Origin: Paenibacillus qinlingensis
GTDB lineage: Bacteria; Bacillota; Bacilli; Paenibacillales; NBRC-103111
Direction: 5' to 3'
Length of the DNA stretch: 64,000 nt
NCBI RefSeq assembly: GCF_013204845.1
Contig: NZ_JABMKY010000005.1
Coordinates: forward strand, 186,001-250,000
Shown here: positions 1 through 9,256 of the stretch, one piece after another
How the letters are laid out: every line of letters starts with the position of its first letter
How positions within the stretch are numbered: position 1 is the first letter of the stretch
Translations under genes and position numbers: made by a program
The notes under the pieces: generated by a model
The model's input: the letters and a program-made list of their open reading frames with translations, nothing else
Database searches by the model: none
Told to the model about the DNA's origin: nothing

Positions 1-1
1 C

Positions 2-103
2 TTTGCAGCAGCAGCAGGTATATTCAACAGTGTCGTCAGTATCGCCATGCTATTAATGGCCAACTACATTGCGGGTAAAATGGGTGAAGAAAGAATTATA
101 TAA
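2..103 (+). CDS. C-terminal end of an LplB-type sugar ABC permease (partial)
   Basis: Only the last 33 codons lie in the window; the reading frame begins at base 2 and stops at TAA 101-103. The residues include FNSVVSIAMLLMANYIA and end in GEERII. This matches the final transmembrane helix and tail of LplB-type permeases; the complete paralogues here at 9433-10392 and 53110-54003 end in closely similar segments (LFNSVV or LFKSVV, then a hydrophobic helix). It would be the first permease of the importer whose second permease starts 14 bases downstream. The substrate cannot be read from this fragment. The family call is fairly firm because of order and similarity to complete copies. Confidence 0.8.
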   Translation, partial: FAAAAGIFNSVVSIAMLLMANYIAGKMGEERII

Positions 104-117
104 GGTGGGGACTGGGC

Positions 118-1029
118 ATGTACCGTACAAAACAGCTATTAACAGGCAGTAATCTGTTTGACATCATGAATACGATTCTATTGAGCTTATTGTTAGTATT
201 TACGTTATACCCTTTTCTCAATGTAATAGCGCTTTCACTTAATGATGCAACGGACAGTATGAAGGGTGGCATTTATCTGTTGCCCAGAAAGTTTACGTTA
301 TTTAATTATCAGGATTTGATTCGAGATTCCCATATTTGGCATGCGGGTATGATTTCTCTCCTCCGTACAGTGATTGCCGTTGTTTCAGGTGTGTTTCTAA
401 CGGCGATGGTGGCGTACACAATCAGTCGGAAGGATTATGTGTTGCGAAGTTTCATTACGATGGCTTATGTATTCACCATGTATATTGATGGCGGACTCAT
501 TCCCACTTACTTTCTAATCCGGGATGTTGGATTGGTCAATAACTTTGCGGTTTATGTGCTTCCTGGTATCGTAACAGCCTTTAATCTGTTAGTAATCAGG
601 ACGTATATTCATTCCTTGCCGGAGAGTTTGAATGAATCGGCCAAAATAGATGGAGCTGGTGACTTTCGCATCTTTGTACAAATCATATTTCCATTGTGTA
701 TGCCTGTACTTGCTACCATCGCGCTATTCATTGCCGTTTCGCAATGGAACGCATGGTTCGATACGTTCCTGTACGCATCTAATAATTCGAATTTAAGCAC
801 GCTTCAATATGAGCTCATGAAGATTTTACAATCAGCGAATCAACAAGTGACGGGAACCATGGAGCAAGCCTTACAGGATGCATCTGCTGGGCAAACCGAA
901 CATGCGGTTACACCAGGATCTATCCGTGCAACGATGACCGTTGTATCCAGTTTGCCAATCATTCTCGTGTATCCTTTCTTACAGCGCTATTTTGTCAAAG
1001 GCTTAACGCTTGGCGGTGTGAAAGGATAG
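118..1029 (+). CDS. YtcP/LplC-type carbohydrate ABC transporter permease
   Basis: This 303-residue inner-membrane permease has about six hydrophobic segments and the CUT1 cytoplasmic loop motif (ESAKIDGAGD, about residue 172) that contacts the ATPase. It ends in the family tail YPFLQRYFVKGLTLGGVKG. The start is ATG 118, preceded by GGTGGGG. It directly follows the partial LplB-like permease, so the two form a heterodimeric channel. In the other sets of this window (9433, 30109, 59997) a binding lipoprotein comes next; here a secreted xylanase follows instead after 40 bases, so the binding protein is presumably upstream of the window. Xylo-oligosaccharide import is inferred from that neighbour only. 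Confidence 0.9.
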   Translation: MYRTKQLLTGSNLFDIMNTILLSLLLVFTLYPFLNVIALSLNDATDSMKGGIYLLPRKFTLFNYQDLIRDSHIWHAGMISLLRTVIAVVSGVFLTAMVAYTISRKDYVLRSFITMAYVFTMYIDGGLIPTYFLIRDVGLVNNFAVYVLPGIVTAFNLLVIRTYIHSLPESLNESAKIDGAGDFRIFVQIIFPLCMPVLATIALFIAVSQWNAWFDTFLYASNNSNLSTLQYELMKILQSANQQVTGTMEQALQDASAGQTEHAVTPGSIRATMTVVSSLPIILVYPFLQRYFVKGLTLGGVKG

Positions 1030-1069
1030 ATTTCTTGCTTTTTTGACTAGGAATAAAGGAGGGATAATA

Positions 1070-4000
1070 ATGTTTTCAGTAAAAATGAAAGGTTTCCAGC
1101 TCATCTTGTTTATTACATTCATGATGGTGTTGTCGCTTCTACATCCTTTGACTGGAAATGCGGCGATAGATTCAACGGTGCCTTCCGGGCAGATTGCGTC
1201 TAACCTGTTTGCAAACCCTGACTTCGAGACAGGAACAGTGAATGGCTGGACAGCGCGTGGTAACTCAACACTTACGGTCAATAGTGATGCTCATACGGGT
1301 GCATACAGCATGAAGGTAGTACGTACAGCCGCATTTCGCGGTGTGCAGCAGTCCGTTTACGGCAAGATGAAGGTAGGCAGTGAATATGACATTAGTTTAT
1401 GGGTCAAGGTGGATGCAGCTGGTGCCGGGAAGGAGATCCGTCTTACGCTGGATAAGAGTATCGATGGGGGAACGAAGCCCAGCGTGTTCAAGGGTGTTGG
1501 ATCTGCCAAGAATTTGGTAGCCGGACAATGGACCCAAATTCAAGCAACGTACAAAGTAACAGAGGAAACTTCAGGAGCGATTACGAACTTGACTCTATAT
1601 TTGGAATCCGCTACAGATGCCTTCGATATCTATGTGGATGATGCAGTTCTGCTGGAGAAACCAAATGAACTAGTCAGTAATTCGGGTATGGAGCTGGGAG
1701 TCAGTCCTTGGCAAATCCGAGGCAGCGGAGTCGTACTCCAAGCCGTCTATGCGCCACAGCCTGTATATAATGGAACCAAAAGCTTGTTGGTTTCAGGACG
1801 CAGCGCGAACTGGAAAGGCGTCATGCAGCCGATGATAACTAAGTTAGTGAAGGGAAAGACCTACATCGTATCGGCTTGGGTAAGACTTCCGGAGGGGAAG
1901 GAAGAAAAGGTTAGTTTAAGTCTCCAGAAGGTCATAGGTGGCGTAACCTCTTATCAGGGTGTTGCTTCAGTCACTGCAAATGGGCAGGAATGGAAGCAGA
2001 TCTCGGGTGCATTTACGTTGGAATATACAGGTACATTGACATCGTTGGATCTTTATTTCGAGACGGCAAGCACAGGAACCGATTTTTACTTGGATGATGT
2101 CAGTGTGGTGGAGAAGGTGATTCCTACGAAGGTTGTCCAAACCGATATCCCTTCGTTGAAGGATGTTTTCGCCGCTGATTTCCCCATCGGGGTTGCATTG
2201 CCGCCCGATTATTTGAATGGGGATGTGCACAGTGATCTAGTTAAGAAGCATTTTAATAGCATCACGGCCGAGAATTCCATGAAGCCGTCTTATCTGCAGC
2301 CAACGGAAGGTGTATTCACTTTTGATACGGCCGATGCCTATGTGAATTTCGCCCAAGCGAACGGGATGAAAGTACGTGGTCATACGTTGGTCTGGCATCA
2401 AGGCGTAGGCAATTGGATGTTTGTGAATGCACAAGGTCAACCAGCGACCAAAGAATTGCTGTATGCGCGATTGGAAAACCATATCAAAACGATCGTTGAG
2501 CGGTATAAAGGCAAGATTTATGCCTGGGATGTCGTCAACGAAGCGATTGATGCCAGTCAATCGGATGGCTTCCGTAGAACCAATTGGTACAGTATAGCGG
2601 GGCCGGAGTTTATAGAAAAAGCGTTCCAATATGCGCATGAAGCAGATCCGGATGCGAAGCTTTTCTACAATGAATTCGGCATATTCGAATCAACTGCCAA
2701 GCTGGACTTCACCATTAGCATGATTCAGAACCTCCTTGCCAAGGGAGTACCTATTCATGGAATCGGCGTGCAAACGCACAATACGATCTATATTCCGGAT
2801 AAAGATACGGTGGATCGTACGATGGCGAAGCTAGCGGCACTTGGCATCGATATTCAGATTACGGAGATGGATATGTCCATCTACAAAAATGCCACTGAAA
2901 AGTATGACGCCATTGCCGATAAGCAAATTGTGGACTCTCTGTTAGTTCAGCAAGCTTATCAATTTAAAGACATGTTCGAAGTTTTCAATAAGTATAAAGC
3001 CAATATTACAGGCGTTACGTTTTGGGGATTGGCGGATGATCGCACATGGCTAGACAGCACACCGGGCGGTAGAAAGGATCTTCCCCTACTTTTTGATGAA
3101 TCATTAAAGGCTAAGTCTGCTTATTGGGCGTTGGTAGACCCAAGTAAGCTTCCAGTGCTTATTCAAACGATACATGCTGAACAGAGTGGGGATTTGACGA
3201 TGGATGCTGCCGGATTAGAGAATCCTGTGTGGGATTATATGACCCCAGTAACGGTTGCAGGCAGCACATACACGAACGCTTCCTTCAAGACGCTATGGCA
3301 TGACAACGCCTTGTATGTCAAAGTAGAAGTGGTTGATAGCACCTTGGACGCCACGGACGCAGTAAAGTTGTTTGTGGATGGAAATAACCGCAGAACGACG
3401 GTTTATGATCAGGACGATCATGCGTATACGTATAGCAGATTGCAGGTTCAAGGGAGTGCCAGCAGCTATTTGCAGGATGGAGCGAACGGTTATAAAGGCA
3501 TTTTCCGTTTGCCGTTAGATAGTACCCTAACAGCTGTAGGTAAAAACATAGGATTTGATGTTAGCATAACGAATGGGGCAGAAACGATTCATTGGAATGA
3601 TACGTCTGGCCAGCAAGCTGTCACGATGGCTAATGTGGGTTTGTTGAAATTTACCCCGGCCTCCTTGTATGCGGAAGCAAGAAGAGGCACACCTATCATT
3701 GACGGAGAGATAGACGCAAGCTGGGATGAAAGCAGTATCCATACGACCGAGCGGTACTCAACAACATCAACAGCGCAAGGGGCCAAAGGGAAATTCCGCA
3801 CCCAGTGGGATGACCAGTATTTATACGTCTTGGTTGAAGTGGATGACCCGTTATTGAGCGCAACGAATGCCCAGACCCACTTGCAGGATTCCGTCGAATT
3901 ATTTATGGATGAGAATAATCATAAAAGTAGTCTGTATGAGAACGATGATGCACAAATTCGCTTCAATTACTTGAATCAAATCAGTTCTCGAGGAACATTC

Positions 4001-5098
4001 CTCAGGGATCAGCTGCAATCGGTTACCAAGACGGTATACGGGGCAAACAATAGCGTCCTTGGTTATCGGGTGGAAGCTGCGATCCGCTGGAATAAGATTA
4101 CCCCTGTGCCAGGTCATGTTATGGGATTTGACGTTCAAGTCAATGATGATCCTGGGATTGGAACAAGAAATAGTGTGGCTATGTGGAACAACTTAACGGA
4201 TTCCGGTTGGGTGGACACTTCTGGCTTTGGCGTAATCCGACTAGTTGACGGTGCAGTCCTTGCTGGGACAGAAGTTGCTCTGACAGGTGACGAGCAGGTG
4301 AAGATTGGCGAAACATATACGCTTGACTATGGTTTAAAAGCAGCACGCAATGTCTCAGCGCAGGATGTTACACTGACTTATGATAGTCAGGTATTCGAGT
4401 TAATTGGCGCGCAGCCACTTGCAGCCAATACCGTAATTTTGAACCAGACTTCGAGCAACCCTGCGGGTACTGAGAGATTCGTGTTGGCGACAACCGACGC
4501 AAGTCACGCACTCAACGGCGATGTACCTGTGCTTCGATTTACTTTCACAGCGAAGAAAACGACGAGTGGTTCGATACTTGGGGTTGGTCCTGTTCTATTA
4601 GCGGATGGCAGCGGGAACGAACTACATGCAGCAGCTGTAGAAAAAGCAGTCATTGTTGCGGCCATACTTAATAAGACGGTGCTGCAGGCTGCTTTGCAGC
4701 ATGCTCAAAGTTTGTTTGCTGGAGCTGTGGAGGGTTACGCCAACGGCCAGTATATGACGGGAGCGAAAGCAGCGTTGCAAGCGGTGATTGGAGTTGCAGG
4801 GGCAACTTTCGTCAAAGCGGATGTTACACAGGAGGAATTGGATCAAGCCGTGGTGCAAGTCAATCAGGCTGTTGCCCTGTTCACAAGTAAGCTAATCACG
4901 GCTAGCACGGGAGATATTGCGGGAGCAGGCGGACTGCCTGACGGTAAAATCAGCGTCGCTGATTTGGGATTTGTGGCTTATCATTTTGGTACATCTTCGA
5001 CAAACGCCAACTGGGCGGAGGTAAGTAAAGCCGATATTGATAAGAACGGCGTTATTGATATGTACGATCTGACGTTTATTGCCAAAAGAGTAGTGTAA
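1070..5098 (+). CDS. Secreted modular GH10 endo-beta-1,4-xylanase with cohesin-like and dockerin-like modules
   Basis: The product has 1342 residues. An in-frame TTG at 1043 exists, but ATG 1070 is chosen because AAAGGAGGG lies 5-6 bases upstream and the signal peptide then begins properly (about residues 1-31). Order of parts: two CBM22/CBM4_9-like jelly rolls (about 38-195 and 200-350), the GH10 barrel (about 365-690) with acid/base Glu491 in WDVVNEA and nucleophile Glu599 in ITEMDMS, two CBM9-like modules (about 700-865 and 865-1060), a cohesin-like domain (about 1062-1190), a helical linker (about 1190-1270), and a C-terminal dockerin-like module with two F-hand-like repeats, the second being ADIDKNGVIDMYDL. 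The family role is cutting internal xylan bonds outside the cell. Cohesin plus dockerin on one chain is unusual. It follows a permease by 40 bases and probably shares its transcript. Confidence 0.93.
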   Translation: MFSVKMKGFQLILFITFMMVLSLLHPLTGNAAIDSTVPSGQIASNLFANPDFETGTVNGWTARGNSTLTVNSDAHTGAYSMKVVRTAAFRGVQQSVYGKMKVGSEYDISLWVKVDAAGAGKEIRLTLDKSIDGGTKPSVFKGVGSAKNLVAGQWTQIQATYKVTEETSGAITNLTLYLESATDAFDIYVDDAVLLEKPNELVSNSGMELGVSPWQIRGSGVVLQAVYAPQPVYNGTKSLLVSGRSANWKGVMQPMITKLVKGKTYIVSAWVRLPEGKEEKVSLSLQKVIGGVTSYQGVASVTANGQEWKQISGAFTLEYTGTLTSLDLYFETASTGTDFYLDDVSVVEKVIPTKVVQTDIPSLKDVFAADFPIGVALPPDYLNGDVHSDLVKKHFNSITAENSMKPSYLQPTEGVFTFDTADAYVNFAQANGMKVRGHTLVWHQGVGNWMFVNAQGQPATKELLYARLENHIKTIVERYKGKIYAWDVVNEAIDASQSDGFRRTNWYSIAGPEFIEKAFQYAHEADPDAKLFYNEFGIFESTAKLDFTISMIQNLLAKGVPIHGIGVQTHNTIYIPDKDTVDRTMAKLAALGIDIQITEMDMSIYKNATEKYDAIADKQIVDSLLVQQAYQFKDMFEVFNKYKANITGVTFWGLADDRTWLDSTPGGRKDLPLLFDESLKAKSAYWALVDPSKLPVLIQTIHAEQSGDLTMDAAGLENPVWDYMTPVTVAGSTYTNASFKTLWHDNALYVKVEVVDSTLDATDAVKLFVDGNNRRTTVYDQDDHAYTYSRLQVQGSASSYLQDGANGYKGIFRLPLDSTLTAVGKNIGFDVSITNGAETIHWNDTSGQQAVTMANVGLLKFTPASLYAEARRGTPIIDGEIDASWDESSIHTTERYSTTSTAQGAKGKFRTQWDDQYLYVLVEVDDPLLSATNAQTHLQDSVELFMDENNHKSSLYENDDAQIRFNYLNQISSRGTFLRDQLQSVTKTVYGANNSVLGYRVEAAIRWNKITPVPGHVMGFDVQVNDDPGIGTRNSVAMWNNLTDSGWVDTSGFGVIRLVDGAVLAGTEVALTGDEQVKIGETYTLDYGLKAARNVSAQDVTLTYDSQVFELIGAQPLAANTVILNQTSSNPAGTERFVLATTDASHALNGDVPVLRFTFTAKKTTSGSILGVGPVLLADGSGNELHAAAVEKAVIVAAILNKTVLQAALQHAQSLFAGAVEGYANGQYMTGAKAALQAVIGVAGATFVKADVTQEELDQAVVQVNQAVALFTSKLITASTGDIAGAGGLPDGKISVADLGFVAYHFGTSSTNANWAEVSKADIDKNGVIDMYDLTFIAKRVV

Positions 5099-5114
5099 TT
5101 AGTTCCGAGATAGG

Positions 5115-5144
5115 GCCTTATGAGAAATCGTAGGGCTATTTTTT
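5115..5144 (+). terminator. Probable rho-independent terminator after the xylanase gene
   Basis: An 8-bp stem (5115-5122 with 5129-5136, two G-U pairs) is followed by a T-rich run. It sits 17 bases after the xylanase stop codon and before a separate promoter for the next gene. Confidence 0.55.
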
Positions 5145-5179
5145 ATAAACATAGGAAAGCCGGATACTAAAATTTAGAA

Positions 5180-5208
5180 TTGTCGCAAAAACTAAAAAAA
5201 GATAGAAT
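5180..5208 (+). promoter_or_regulatory. Predicted SigA promoter of the 5259 hydrolase gene
   Basis: TTGTCG at 5180-5185 and TAGAAT at 5203-5208 are separated by exactly 17 bases, close to the housekeeping consensus. Transcription would begin near 5215, about 45 bases before the ATG. Together with the terminator just upstream this makes the hydrolase its own transcription unit. Confidence 0.55.
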
Positions 5209-5258
5209 GAAAAATATGGTAATTTCAATGTAAAACATCCCTAGGAGGTCATAGTAAT

Positions 5259-6425
5259 ATGAACCCAAGTAAGCGACTTAATGAACGGTTGACGCCACTT
5301 CTTCAAAGTATGATTGAAAAGGGACCTGCGGGCTGTGCCTGTACCGTTGTGCAGCGAGGAGAAGTCATTTATAAGGAAACCCTGGGTTATGCGGATTTGG
5401 AGATGAAGAAGGAGATTACACCAGATACCATCTACCGGATCTATTCAATGACGAAGGTCATTACTTGCGTAGCGGCACTGATGCTGTATGAGAAAGGACT
5501 TTATCTGCTTAACGATCCATTGGAGGAATACTTGCCCGCGTTCAAGAATCAACAGACATTCCGAGATAACGAAAATGGTACAAAGTATTTATCTCCCGTT
5601 AACAGTCCGATCCTGATCAAGGATTTGTTCACGATGACCTCTGGTCTTACCTACGCTGGTGAAGGCACGGAAACCGAAAGACAAACCCGTACAATGTTGG
5701 AGAATGTTAAAAGAGAAACGTTGGACATGCAGGCGTTATCTAACGGATTGGCGACCATTCCGCTGGAATTCGATCCCGGTACGCGCTGGAAATATGGATT
5801 CAGCCACGATGTTCTGACCGCGTTGATCGAAGTGCTGACGGGACAAACATTTGGAGCATTTCTCCAGAAGGAAATTTTCGATCCGTTAGGAATGATCGAC
5901 ACCTCATTCCGGATAACGGAAGACAAACGGGATCGTCTTTGCACCATCTACGATCGACCAGAAGGGGGCCTGCTGACACCTAATACTAAAACGGACGCCA
6001 GTTATCAACCTAAAAGTCGCTATGAAAGCGGCGGAGCTGGGTTGCTCTCGACGATTGGGGATTACAGCCAGTTTGCACAGCTGCTCGCGAAAGGTGGGGA
6101 GCATGAAGGGGGGCGGCTTCTTAGTTCGAAGAGGATTCAATTGATGGCGACCAATCATTTGAATCCGCAACAGCTCAAGGACTTCAATTGGCAACAATTG
6201 CGGGGTTATGGCTATGGATTAGGCGTTCGTGTCATGATGGATCCAACTGCCGGTGGCATTAACAGCTCTATCGGTGAATTTGGTTGGGCTGGTTTAGCCG
6301 GGTCGTACATGTTGATCGATCCGAAGGAAGAGCTGTCCGTCGTGTACATGCAGCAGATGCTGCCGAGCCAGGAGCCCTTCATACATCCGCGACTGCGGAA
6401 TGCCATTTATGGGGCATTGAGCTAA
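5259..6425 (+). CDS. Beta-lactamase-fold serine hydrolase (class C/EstB-like)
   Basis: The product has 388 residues and no signal peptide, so it should act in the cytoplasm. The SxxK motif is Ser63-Met-Thr-Lys66 (IYSMTK), with Ser63 the likely nucleophile. The second motif is a Tyr179-Gly-Phe-Ser variant of YxN, and near the C-terminus WAGLAG takes the place of KTG, which is common in esterase-type members. The start ATG 5259 has a strong AGGAGGT site 9-10 bases upstream. The family includes esterases, D-amino-acid peptidases and beta-lactamases. The xylanase next door makes an esterase removing substituents from imported xylo-oligosaccharides plausible, but this is inference. Confidence 0.85.
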   Translation: MNPSKRLNERLTPLLQSMIEKGPAGCACTVVQRGEVIYKETLGYADLEMKKEITPDTIYRIYSMTKVITCVAALMLYEKGLYLLNDPLEEYLPAFKNQQTFRDNENGTKYLSPVNSPILIKDLFTMTSGLTYAGEGTETERQTRTMLENVKRETLDMQALSNGLATIPLEFDPGTRWKYGFSHDVLTALIEVLTGQTFGAFLQKEIFDPLGMIDTSFRITEDKRDRLCTIYDRPEGGLLTPNTKTDASYQPKSRYESGGAGLLSTIGDYSQFAQLLAKGGEHEGGRLLSSKRIQLMATNHLNPQQLKDFNWQQLRGYGYGLGVRVMMDPTAGGINSSIGEFGWAGLAGSYMLIDPKEELSVVYMQQMLPSQEPFIHPRLRNAIYGALS

Positions 6426-6437
6426 GGCGAAAATTTT

Positions 6438-6482
6438 TGTAATCGTTTAAAAATGACCCAGCCGTTGGCTGGGTCATTTTTA
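6438..6482 (+). terminator. Strong rho-independent terminator after the 5259 gene
   Basis: The stem AAAATGACCCAGCC pairs with GGCTGGGTCATTTTT around a short loop (6450-6482). The flanking A-run and T-run would let it act in both directions. A cre-like string (6438-6451) lies just before it but is downstream of the gene and probably fortuitous. Confidence 0.85.
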
Positions 6483-6494
6483 GATTAAACGTAA

Positions 6495-6680
6495 TAACGG
6501 GAGAACATACAGCTAATTTTGAGAGACTCCTTTTATTTTTAATAATAAATGGAAATTATACATTTAATTTCTAAGTATTGCCCCAAATACAGCAGGAATG
6601 CTTAAATTACCTACGTATTTTCCAGTTAATCATCAAAATCCAAACTAAATTAGGAAAATAACTGGAGGTTTTCCAGTTAG
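6495..6680. repeat. Four-unit intergenic element, copy 1
   Basis: Four 22-bp units start at 6495, 6546, 6608 and 6659, so the start-to-start spacing is 51, 62 and 51 bp. Their shared pattern is TARMTG, nine variable bases, then CAKYTAA. Unit 4 is a nearly perfect hairpin (TAACTGGA and TCCAGTTA around a 5-base loop). Unit 3 is the most degenerate. The copy begins 12 bases after a terminator. The same spacing recurs at 18670 and 27142. Confidence 0.85.
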
Positions 6681-6819
6681 TGATGAGTTTGGCATCGATA
6701 TTCCTTTCGGATGTAAGTAAGAGGAAGAGGCAGTCCTACTTTTTCCAAATCTGAAGCGAAATAGGAAGATACTCTTTACAGCCGCTCGGAGTTAGCTTAG
6801 GATGTAGAGAATAGTGAAA

Positions 6820-6833
6820 TGATAGCGGTTACT
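6820..6833 (+). promoter_or_regulatory. Weak cre-like (CcpA operator) site
   Basis: TGATAGCGGTTACT matches 12 of 14 positions of the TGWAANCGNTNWCA consensus. It lies 36-49 bases before the AraC-family start. No clear promoter boxes were seen with it, so this is tentative. Confidence 0.3.
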
Positions 6834-6868
6834 TGGAAGTAACATCCAGCAGGGGAGGGATTCAGGGG

Positions 6869-9178
6869 ATGTTAAGAACGGCAGATGTGCAAAAAAAGAA
6901 GTTTTTCACCAAAGTGTATCTGGTCTGCATCTTGATTGTGTTTTTATATGCCAGTATTGCTGTTGGCTTCCTGATCTATAAGAATATGGAGTCCCTCAAC
7001 CAGAAGTGGGATGCCAATGCCACAAGATCCGTGGAACAAATGCGGGAACAGATGGATATTCGGCTGCAAGTAGCTTTTAATTTGGTGTACCAATTGAAGC
7101 GAACGGAGTATTTTCTGAATTATAGCAATGATGCAACGCGCAATTATGCCAACATTACGTTGGTGCTGGAACAGTTAAAGAAAAATAGGGAAGCTTTCGA
7201 GAACTATGGCTACCGGATCGATGTGATGAAACCCGATGACAATTTGGTCATTACGACTTTTGGGACCATTGATAAGGACAAGTACTATAAGGAAATGGCG
7301 TTGAAAGCCACAGACATTGAGCAGATCGACGGGTATATCAAAGATTCGAAGTACTCCAATGTCGTGCTGGTACAACAACGATTGTCCGAAACGGAGAATT
7401 ACGGGTACGATACGATCTCTTTTGTAAAGAAAGAGCTTACGGGCAGGAATGATCTCATGTTCGTTATCTCCTTTTTCAAGGGTGGGTTTTACCCGGACTT
7501 ACTCAAATTAGATACCCAGGTGAACCGTATCGGTGTACTATCTGGTGATCAATTGGTGGATGTCAAAGAAGATCTCAAAGAAAATGAAGCCAACAGTGGA
7601 ATTCCAGATGAGGTGCTGGCTCAGATGAAGGAGCGAAGAGCTCCTTATGTGGAACAATATGGCGATGATCAGGCGCATCTCGTGAGTTCTTCTGTGCTGC
7701 CGAATGTCAGATATCTGTTTATGCTGTCGGGGTACGCTTGGCAGCCGCAGTTGTCTGGCTTGTTGTTTCATTCGTTATTGTTGTTTGGGTTGCTGCTTGT
7801 GATCGGTGCTGGGGTCGCTTTCCTGGCTTCACGGAATATTTACCGGCCTATTCATAATGTACTGACGATTTTCAAGGGATTGGATCAAGGCAGGAGAGGT
7901 GTCGGGGATGAAGCGCTGGAGAGCACCGATGATATGTCCTTTATTACGGCAACTGCTGTTAACATCTCCCGCATGAATGACAGCCTGAAGGAAACGATCC
8001 AGAACAATCGGTTGTCTCTGCGTGATCATTTTTTACGCAACATGCTTTATGGGATAACCGGCGAGGCAGAAGTCAAGAACAATGCGGATAAATATGGACT
8101 AGAGCACGTGCAGCATGACGTTACCGTTGTCGTGATGGAGCTCGTGGACGCGCAAGACTTGGAGGCGCAGTTCCCGGTTGAGACCGTGGTAGAGATCAAA
8201 GCGAGGATATTCCGGATGATTCTGGAGGCTGTGAAGAAAGAATTTGATTACGAACAGGTAGAACTGGAGCACAAGCGGCATGTTCTTATCGTCAAAGAGC
8301 AGCAGATCGATCGGATGAAACGGATTTTTACCCATATTCTATCCGGCATTGAAGCCGACACGGAGATTCGCGTAGTCGCTGCCATCGGTCGTCCGGTGGT
8401 TTCCTTAAGCCACAGCGCCGAGTCATACCAGGATGCAGTACGTTTATTGGAGCGACGGTTTGCGCTGGAAAAGAATACGGTTATCACCGTGAATGATGTC
8501 GTGCTGCAAAGTTCAGATATGTACACCTATCCACTAGAACTCGAGCGTGAACTGATTACCTTTGTCCTACAAGGGAAGACAGACCAGGTACAAGCGATTC
8601 TATCTCGTATTCTGGATGAGAACTTGGAGGAACGGTATACCGGCGGGGAGAAGCTAGCCCGCTTGGTGCTTGCTGTCGATGTAACGGTGCATCGTATTCT
8701 GAACCAGATGAACAAGAGTTATAGGGAGCTATTTGGCCAAGACTCACTCTATGACGAGCTGAAGCAGGCTGGGAACCGCAAACGGGTACGGGAAAGAATC
8801 TATGACGTGTTCGCCGTCATTATGGCGAGTATGGCGAATCGCAGTGAGAAGCAAGACCATACCGTAGCAGAGCAGCTTCTAGCGCACATTCATGCGCATT
8901 TCAATGAGGATATCTCGCTGTCTGACATTGCGGAGCAATTCAACCTATCATTGGGCTACATCAGTCTGTTGTTCAAAAAGTTCACAGGGGAGAATTTTAA
9001 GGAATATTTAAACCAATACCGAGTAACCAAGGCGAAGGAATATCTGAATGCTGACGAAGTATACAGCATCAATGATGTAGCAGGAAAAGTAGGCTGCAAC
9101 AACGTCAATACGTTCATCCGCATTTTCAAAAAATACGAAGGTGTATCTCCTGGCCAGTATGCCAAGCGAAATGAATGA
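6869..9178 (+). CDS. Membrane-anchored AraC-family transcriptional regulator
   Basis: The product has 769 residues from ATG 6869, chosen over an in-frame TTG at 6833 because GGGGAGGGA lies 8 bases before it. Two transmembrane helices (about 12-38 and 296-320) flank a large extracellular sensor region, followed by a linker and a C-terminal AraC DNA-binding domain (about 668-767) with two helix-turn-helix motifs (SLSDIAEQFNLS and INDVAGKVGC). This layout is the YesS-like one-component sensor class that detects sugars outside and regulates adjacent importer genes. It lies directly upstream of, and codirectional with, the 9433 importer, which is its probable target. It has its own terminator. Confidence 0.92.
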   Translation: MLRTADVQKKKFFTKVYLVCILIVFLYASIAVGFLIYKNMESLNQKWDANATRSVEQMREQMDIRLQVAFNLVYQLKRTEYFLNYSNDATRNYANITLVLEQLKKNREAFENYGYRIDVMKPDDNLVITTFGTIDKDKYYKEMALKATDIEQIDGYIKDSKYSNVVLVQQRLSETENYGYDTISFVKKELTGRNDLMFVISFFKGGFYPDLLKLDTQVNRIGVLSGDQLVDVKEDLKENEANSGIPDEVLAQMKERRAPYVEQYGDDQAHLVSSSVLPNVRYLFMLSGYAWQPQLSGLLFHSLLLFGLLLVIGAGVAFLASRNIYRPIHNVLTIFKGLDQGRRGVGDEALESTDDMSFITATAVNISRMNDSLKETIQNNRLSLRDHFLRNMLYGITGEAEVKNNADKYGLEHVQHDVTVVVMELVDAQDLEAQFPVETVVEIKARIFRMILEAVKKEFDYEQVELEHKRHVLIVKEQQIDRMKRIFTHILSGIEADTEIRVVAAIGRPVVSLSHSAESYQDAVRLLERRFALEKNTVITVNDVVLQSSDMYTYPLELERELITFVLQGKTDQVQAILSRILDENLEERYTGGEKLARLVLAVDVTVHRILNQMNKSYRELFGQDSLYDELKQAGNRKRVRERIYDVFAVIMASMANRSEKQDHTVAEQLLAHIHAHFNEDISLSDIAEQFNLSLGYISLLFKKFTGENFKEYLNQYRVTKAKEYLNADEVYSINDVAGKVGCNNVNTFIRIFKKYEGVSPGQYAKRNE

Positions 9179-9203
9179 ACCTAATTGGAAAAAATTATGG
9201 AAG

Positions 9204-9236
9204 CAAAGCCCCGGCACATGCCGTGGGCTTTTGTAT
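9204..9236 (+). terminator. Rho-independent terminator after the AraC gene
   Basis: AAAGCCCCGGC and GCCGTGGGCTTT pair with one bulged base around ACAT, followed by a short T-rich tail. It separates the regulator from the CcpA-type promoter 20 bases on. Confidence 0.75.
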
Positions 9237-9256
9237 TATTAACACTTGGACGCTCA

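Larger units (their letters stand above)
6426..6868. other. Intergenic region with terminator, repeat element copy 1 and AraC leader
   Basis: No convincing gene was seen in these 443 bases. The region holds the terminator, the four-unit repeat at 6495-6680, and about 190 bases of leader before the AraC-family gene, including a weak cre-like site at 6820-6833. Confidence 0.7.

Noticed and set aside
2237-2638. Antisense open frame of 133 codons within the xylanase gene
   Set aside because: It is fully contained in a well-supported GH10 domain on the other strand; a codon-bias shadow. Similar antisense frames at 12303-12818 and 21925-22386 were dropped for the same reason.
6438-6451. cre-like site (13 of 14 positions)
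   Set aside because: It lies after the stop codon of the 5259 gene and runs into a terminator, with no promoter following; probably chance.
6495-6680. Repeat copy considered as a CRISPR array
   Set aside because: Only four degenerate 22-bp units with unequal spacing, no cas genes, and the same arrangement recurs in several gaps.
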